A program made the position numbers and the translations under genes. From contig JAPTJF010000097.1 of the NCBI GenBank assembly GCA_029339195.1, positions 93,820 to 157,819 of the forward strand: DNA of 64,000 nucleotides, in the 5' to 3' direction. The notes below the pieces were generated by a model that was not told where the DNA came from, did no database searches, and saw nothing but the letters and a program-made list of their open reading frames with translations. Below are positions 58,278 through 64,000 of the stretch, one piece after another (position 1 is the stretch's first letter; every line of letters starts with the position of its first letter). This DNA is from Micractinium sp. NFX-FRZ. Its lineage: Eukaryota > Chlorophyta > Trebouxiophyceae > Chlorellales > Chlorellaceae.

Positions 58278-61200
58278 TCACTCTGCGGCCGCCGCCTCGC
58301 TGCCGCCGTCATCAGACGCCTCAGCCTCTGCCACCGCTGCTGCTTCCTCCTCAGCCAGCTGAACGCCGTTGGCGCCCTCTGCCGCCGGCACGCTACCCAA
58401 GCAAAACACCTGGCGAGCGGCATCCAGCTGGAAACCGGCGTCCACGTAGGCAGCGCCCAGGCACGCGGCCCATAGCTGGGCCGCCTTCTCAGCCGCCAGA
58501 GCGCGTGACTTGGCGCCGGGGCCGGGCACCACGAGGCGGGGGAGGGCGGCGGCCGCAGCGCGGGCAGCCAGGGCGGGGCCGCCCGCCAGCGCATTGGCCG
58601 CAGCCTGCAGCGCCTCTGGGCCCGCCCCTTCCTCCTGCTGCTTGAACGCCGTCTCCGCTGCCAGCAGCCGCGCCACAGCCCCGCCCAGCCAGGCAAAGCA
58701 GCCGCTGCCGCCGGCGGCGTCACCGTCCAGCGCAGCTGCCAGGGTGGCGTGCCGCTCGAATTGGTACCCAAGCGACGCCTCCAGGCGGGCCCAGGCAGAG
58801 GCGTTGCCAGGAGGTGCCATGCGCACGCTGCCTGGGCGCAGGCGGAAGATGAGATACCGGGTGGTGGCCAGAAGCATCGCCAGGGCCAGGGGCAGCGTGA
58901 GCAGGGCCAACAGGCCCCACACGAGCGCCGCTGCCACGCCAGGGGTGGCCAAAGAGCCAAGGCGAGGGCCCAGAGGGGCACGCTGCAGCTGCAACAGCAC
59001 AGCGGCATCCGCCGCTGCCTTGGCTTCCGTGGCACGTGCGTGCAGCTGCGCCCAGGCCGCCGCCGCCTGCTGTTCGACCGCGCCCAGGCGCGCACGCAGG
59101 CCTGCCTCCAGCGCAGGCCAGTTGGGGACGGCCCGCTGCAGCAGCGGCCGCGCCGTGCCCACCCATGCGCCCACCGCAGCCTGCTGGGCACGCTGTGCTG
59201 CCTGCCGTGCTTGCGCCACCACAGGTGCCACTCGCTCGCCTGCCACCGCCTCCACCCGAGCCCACCCGGAAGCGGCAGCTGCCGAGGCCTTGCCGACTGC
59301 CGTGCGCCAGGCCTCGGCAGCCTGGTGCTGCGCGGCTGCGACCGCCGCAGCCGCTGCCTCGGAGCCGCTCGCCCAGCGTCGCTGTGCCCACAGCGGCAGC
59401 CAGCCTGCAGGGCGGCAGAGGGCGGTGGACGTGAAATAAGAAGCCACGAGAAGCACTGCCAGCATGGATTTACATGGGGCACAGGGGATACAGTATGTAT
59501 ACAGTTTGTATGGTGTACGCATCACGGTTATGAATGGTGTGTGAAGCAGTGGTGTGAAGCAGTGGCGTGAGATGATATATACTTATGAATCATGCATGCC
59601 GGCTCCAAAGCATGGCAAGCCTCTCAAATGCGCCTCCCACCCACATGTACTGCTGACCAGCACCTGGACCCTGCCCTCCGCTTGCCTGACTCCGCCTGCT
59701 TCAGCAGCTCGTGCGCCCGCTGCATCTCCCGAGCCGCATCCTCGTGTGCCTTGAGCACCTGCAGCAGCCTGCAGGCACAGCAACAACGCGGGTGCACCAG
59801 GCGAGGCAGCAGCAGGTCATCAGAGGGGCAGCAAGTGATACACCAAGCGCGGGGGCGCGGGCATGGCCTGTGGGGTTGCGCAAGGCCACGCACGACACGT
59901 GGCGGCGACGGCGGCAAAGCACCAGCCACCCACTGCCACGCCCACCCCGGTGCCCTGCCCAGTCACTGCCTCACCTCTCAACCTCGGACTCCTTGGCCTC
60001 CCGCACCGCCCGCAGCTCCGCCTGCGCGCCCGCCACAGCCGCCTCCGCCTCGCTGCGTGCGCGCTCTGCTGCCGCCAGCGCAGCTTCGGCAGCCTTCTTC
60101 TCCACACTCACTCCCACCTTCTCTCGCTCAACCGACTCCAGAGCCAACTCCACCGCCTGCAGGCGCCGCTGCGCCTCTGCTGCCGCAGTGGAGTGCCGCT
60201 CCTCTGCTGCCTCCAGCTCACGCCGAGCCGTCTCCCTCGCCTCCGCCAGCCTCTGCAGGCCCTCCTCGGCCGCCGCATCTGCCCGCCGCTGTGCAGCCGC
60301 CTCAGCCGCTGCCAGTCGCTGGTCTGCTGCCGCAGTGGCTTCGCTGAGCTGCTTCTTGGCGTCATGCAGAGAGGCCTCCACCCGCTTCTGCGCCTCCATC
60401 AGCGCCCCGCTGCGCGTCTGGCAGCTGGTGGCGACGGCCTGGGTGCTGGCAAAGCTGTGGCAGGGGGATAGAGCAGAGCAGGACAGGGGTTCCGTTTAGG
60501 ATCCATCCACGAGGCAGGGCACAGAGGGGGCAGATCTTGGTGGGGTGAAATCGGGCGAGGCAGGTGGGCAGGGTGACGCCGGGCTCCGCTGGGACCGGCC
60601 AGCCTGACGATGGCCCCCGACGCAACGGAGCCAGCACAGCACAGCACAGCCCGAGCCTTGATGCCGCCTACATCCCCCAAGCCCAGCTCACCCCAGCCCG
60701 ACCCCACCTGGCTTTCAGCTCATCCCTCTCTTTCTGCAGCTCCGCCACCTGCTGCTGAGCCAGCTGCAGGCCGCCCGAGGTGCGGGCCAGCTCCTGCGCA
60801 GCACAGCACAGCACAGCACAGCGAGCGACAGAGCACAGCACCAGCAGGGTGATGTCGACGTCAACAGGGTGGCAATACGGGCACGTGCATGGGTGGAGCG
60901 AGGACGGGCGGCCTGCCTACCTGTGCGCCCACCCGCACCCTCGAACGCCTGCCTGTCGCTGCACCCACCGCCCCTCCACACACTGACCTCCGACAGCTGA
61001 GCGCTCCTGCCTGTCGCTGCTGCCCCAACGCCCCTCCACACACTTACCTCTGACAGCTCAGCGCTGCGGTTCTGTGCCGCCGATATGGCGCTCTGGAGGT
61101 CCCCCAGGGTGGATCCCTCCCAGGCCATTGAAGCAATCCTGCGGGGGGAAAGAGGGAGGCGGAAACCGAGAGGGGGTGGAGTGGACATGAGCAGGGCGGT

Positions 61201-63170
61201 GGGTGGTTGCCCTGGCCGCGAGCGTGCTGTGGAGCTACTCGAGCACAGGACAGGGGGGGCGCCGTGGCGGTGCACCAGGCAGTGCTCGGGTGGCCCCAGC
61301 AGGTTGAAAGCGGGCGGCGGGCGCACAAGGCATATGGCCATCACATCCCCGGAACCATCTTGTCTCCTACTCCCCCTGCCCTGCCCCACTTTTTCTTATC
61401 CGCTACTAAATCCAAATAAGAACACGAAACTCACTGGTTCCTCAGCTGCGTGTTGGCCTCCTCCAGCTCGGACACCTCAGCGAGGGCATCGGCAAGCATC
61501 TGCGGGACGCAGGGGAGGAGCACAGAAAGGATCGGCGGCAGAGCGACAGCCGGGCAACATGGAGCGCAGCCAGGCCCTCCGCCAGCAACTGCCAGCGGGC
61601 ACAGGGTGGCTGCAAGGGTGGGGCACCGATGCAGGCGGGTGCGTGCCGGGCACCACAGCGCAGCACAGCATGGCCCAGCACAGCGTGGAGCGACGCAGCA
61701 CAGCACGGGGCTGCAGCACCCTATACAACCCTGCCCTCACTTGGTTCTGCAGCAGCTCTGCCCGCACAGCGCAGCGCAGCACAGCACAGCAGGGCACGGC
61801 ACAGCAGGCACAGCGCTGCCCCCCTCACCTGATTCTGCAGCAGCTCTGCCCGGCGCGAGTGACGGGGGCTGGTGTTGGGCAGCGGGGCGACGGTGGCGGC
61901 GTCGGCCTCGCAGGGCGGTGCCGGCGGGCACGTCCCCTGCCGGGCCATGGCGGTCTCCAGCCTGCAGCAGGGGATGGCGGCAGCATCGAATGGGCACCCT
62001 AAGCTGCCCTGGGCATCCCCCAGCTCTGACGAAGGCTCAGGCCCCCGCCCGGCTGGGCCCCCTGCCTGCCAGCTCAGAACGCACAGAAGGCCTTGCTGGT
62101 GACCCCCTCATCGACATGAAGCAACTAAACACGTCCGTTGCCCCAATCTCCGCAGTGTATCGCCCATCCTCCACTGCCAGGTCAGCTAGTTCCCCTTGCC
62201 AGCTCAGCACCCACCTGGCCGTCAGCTCCGCCTTCTCCTCTGCCAGCTCAGCAATGCGCCGCCTTGTTTCCCCCAGCAGCTCCTCCTCGTGGGAGCACCC
62301 ATCAGCGGCGCTGGCCTGCTGAGCAGCGCAGCGCTCCGCCAGCATCTCAACCTCCTCCCGGCACTCCTGCAGCCCCAGCAGGGCGGCAGCGCAGGCGGGC
62401 GCCTCGCCGCCGCTGCCGCCATTGGCAGTGCAGGTGCTCAGTGGGGCCACCGCTGCCAGCCGTGTCTCCTGCTCCGCCAGGCGCTGCCTCGCCTCCAGCA
62501 GCGCTGCCCGCGCGGCAAACAGCTGGCGGCGAAGCAATGCCAGGTCGCGGCTGTCTGCAGCAAGGCCCGCCTCGTCCTCCTGCAGGTGCTCCTGAGCTGC
62601 TGCCAGCTGCTCCTCAGCTGATGCCAGCTCTTGCTGAGTGGCATCCAGCTCAGCCTGTCGGGCGGGCAGGCCGGGAGGCGGGGCACGGACGTCAAAGCAG
62701 GGGGGGAGGGTGCACTGGACGAGACGTTTTGCAAACTGTAGCTGGAGCGATGTGCTGTGCAGGTAGCGCAAAGTTGGCGGCGGGCTCGGCTGTGGCACTG
62801 ATCAGTCAAGGGCTGGGGCACTAATCAGTCGAGGGACGTTACTAAGTGAGGGCTGTCCCGCCAGGCGGCGGGCGACCGTCGCCATGGCGGCAGAACCATC
62901 CACCCCAGCCCAGGCACTCACCCCAGCGCCGCAGCCCTCGCAGCTCTGCTGGAGAATGCGCAGCACCGCTTTGAGGTCGTCCAACTCCGCCACTAGCCTG
63001 GCGGAGTCGCGCCTGCACTCAGCCAGCACCAGGCTGCTGTCGGCCAGCCGATCGGCCAGCGATTCATACTCCTCGATAGTCACTGTACACGAGGCTGCGG
63101 CTGCCAGGCAGGGTAGCAGCAGAAGCACCGGGAGGAGGGTGCAGCCCCACGCTCTGCGGCCTCCGCTCAT
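58278..63170 (-). CDS. Secretory-pathway coiled-coil membrane protein with degenerate RNase III-like domain
   Basis: Nine exons, 917 aa: 63170-62922, 62654-62215, 61961-61829, 61499-61435, 61138-61048, 60793-60708, 60454-59975, 59768-59686, 59404-58278. All are in phase; the last intron has a GC donor (G|gcaagc). Residues 1-27 form a signal peptide (RAWGCTLLPVLLLLPCLAAA). Coiled coils occupy about 30-540 and an Ala-rich helical part about 550-690. One membrane helix lies near 698-723 (ALVWGLLALLTLPLALAMLL). The C-terminal part (about 750-876) matches an RNase III fold: ASLGYQFERHATLAAALD, then CFAWLGGAVARLL where active enzymes have ERLEFLGDAVL, and AEKAAQLWAACLGAAYVDAG where they have ADxxEAxxGAxxxDxG. 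The catalytic Glu and Asp are replaced by Ala and Gly, so it should not cut RNA. It ends in an acidic tail. The last exon alone could start with its own hydrophobic ATG leader at 59465. Confidence 0.75.
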
Positions 63171-64000
63171 CGAGACAGCAATAACGGGGAAGTGTGCATG
63201 CCTCAATAACATACGCACTGGCGCGATCAGGGCTCGACTTTTGAGCAGGTCTGCAGGGAGCCCAGCACGCACCATGCGTCCAAATATGGACAGTTCTGCC
63301 GCTTGTGGGTGCTGATGAGGGACTGGAGCCCTGGCAGATGGCTGCTCCGCCGCGCGAGCAGATGCTACCTGCCGCTGCCGGGGCGGCACCCGGCGGCCGC
63401 CCTGCCCTTGCCTGGAAGTGAGACCGGGGAACCCCTGGTCGGGGTGCTCCAGCGCTCCTGCAGGTGCTGACCCTCCCGTGGCCCACTGTGGATGGTGTCC
63501 CGAAGGCCCACAACTTGATCAGAAGTGATCAGTCACATGTCCTGCTGATGTGGGCACATGTGACCGGACTGTTGGCTTCCACCACAGAACAGAGGCCATC
63601 ACGCCCCAGCCACTGTTCGTTCCAGCTACGATTTCTACGTGCCGCTCCACAATCCGCCTTCTGAGAGGTCCTGCGTGTGTAGCACGCGGAGGCTTGCACA
63701 CCCGCTCCGAGTTCTGCGTGGCGCGCGGACGGGCCCCTTTCGGCCCTTTCAGCCCCAGGAGCTCCTCGCACACGCCAGCAGAGCGCGGGGTGCCCAGCTG
63801 TGCAACAAGGCAGCGGAGTCCCGGCAGGCGGCGCAAACCGCATCTGCCGTTGACAACTCCGCGCCCCCTGTACCACCCATCACCCCTTGAGACCCCCCTC
63901 TCCTCCCCCCACCCCCCACCGCACCCCCCCAAAAAACCTCCCCCACCTCCTCCCACCCTCACATCAGTCTCGTACAAAACGCAACTCATATGTACAGCAA
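63171..64000. other. Upstream region of the RNase III-like gene; nothing assigned
   Basis: Promoter and 5' UTR of the minus-strand gene, then sequence without a gene I can support. A minus-strand open stretch at 63519-63989 has no recognisable protein and contains a long G-rich (C-rich on plus) tract at 63890-63955. That tract could be the pyrimidine-rich part of an intron or a 3' UTR of a neighbour outside the window. Confidence 0.4.

Noticed and set aside
63519..63989. Minus-strand open frame at the window end
   Set aside because: Glycine-rich low-complexity start, no recognisable protein and no supporting splice structure within the window.

Overview
This is nuclear DNA from a green alga, most likely a Chlorella-like trebouxiophyte. 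The evidence is a very GC-rich sequence, genes broken by many short GT-AG introns (roughly one per 70-150 coding bases in the longest genes), TGTAA polyadenylation signals downstream of stops, and proteins of plant/algal type (ALDH10, a CYP20-3-like cyclophilin, an EGF-exostosin, a BAH-TFIIS protein, CAND1). High GC leaves long open frames everywhere. I therefore built gene models from splice sites, phase continuity across every junction and recognisable protein sequence, and ignored the shadow frames.

Layout: (1) 3' part of an unrecognised plus-strand gene (348-2257). (2) Minus-strand exostosin-family (GT47) glycosyltransferase with EGF-like modules, 21 exons (11929 to 3139). (3) Plus-strand ALDH10 aminoaldehyde/betaine-aldehyde dehydrogenase, 12 exons (12393-16787). 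(4) Minus-strand CAND1, 41 exons (31787 to 17405). (5) Plus-strand cyclophilin with a transit-type N-terminus, 13 exons (32119-35806). (6) Plus-strand BAH + TFIIS-N-like protein with a glutamine-rich tail, 11 exons (36077-41888). (7) Minus-strand coiled-coil tail-anchored protein, 7 exons (46275 to 42446). (8) Plus-strand proteasome assembly chaperone 2, 2 exons (46549-47549). (9, 10) Two tandem minus-strand paralogues of an unrecognised multi-pass membrane protein (52318 to 48247 and 57641 to 54183). (11) Minus-strand signal-peptide, coiled-coil, transmembrane protein ending in what looks like a catalytically dead RNase III fold (63170 to 58278). No tRNA, rRNA, CRISPR array or autonomous mobile element was seen.

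The genes do not form one pathway. CAND1 and the proteasome chaperone both serve the ubiquitin-proteasome system, but they are 15 kb apart and this may be coincidence. Three divergent pairs (2/3, 4/5, 7/8) share 270-470 bp promoter regions. Two convergent pairs (6/7, 8/9) have facing polyadenylation signals only 2-6 bp apart, in one case a perfect 12-bp palindrome.

The most striking feature lies in the introns. At least eighteen hold a decayed second copy of the edge of a neighbouring exon, usually 60-130 bp from the original. Six of about 124 introns use a GC donor. The second notable item is gene 11, a secretory-pathway membrane protein carrying an RNase III-like domain that has lost its catalytic acidic residues.
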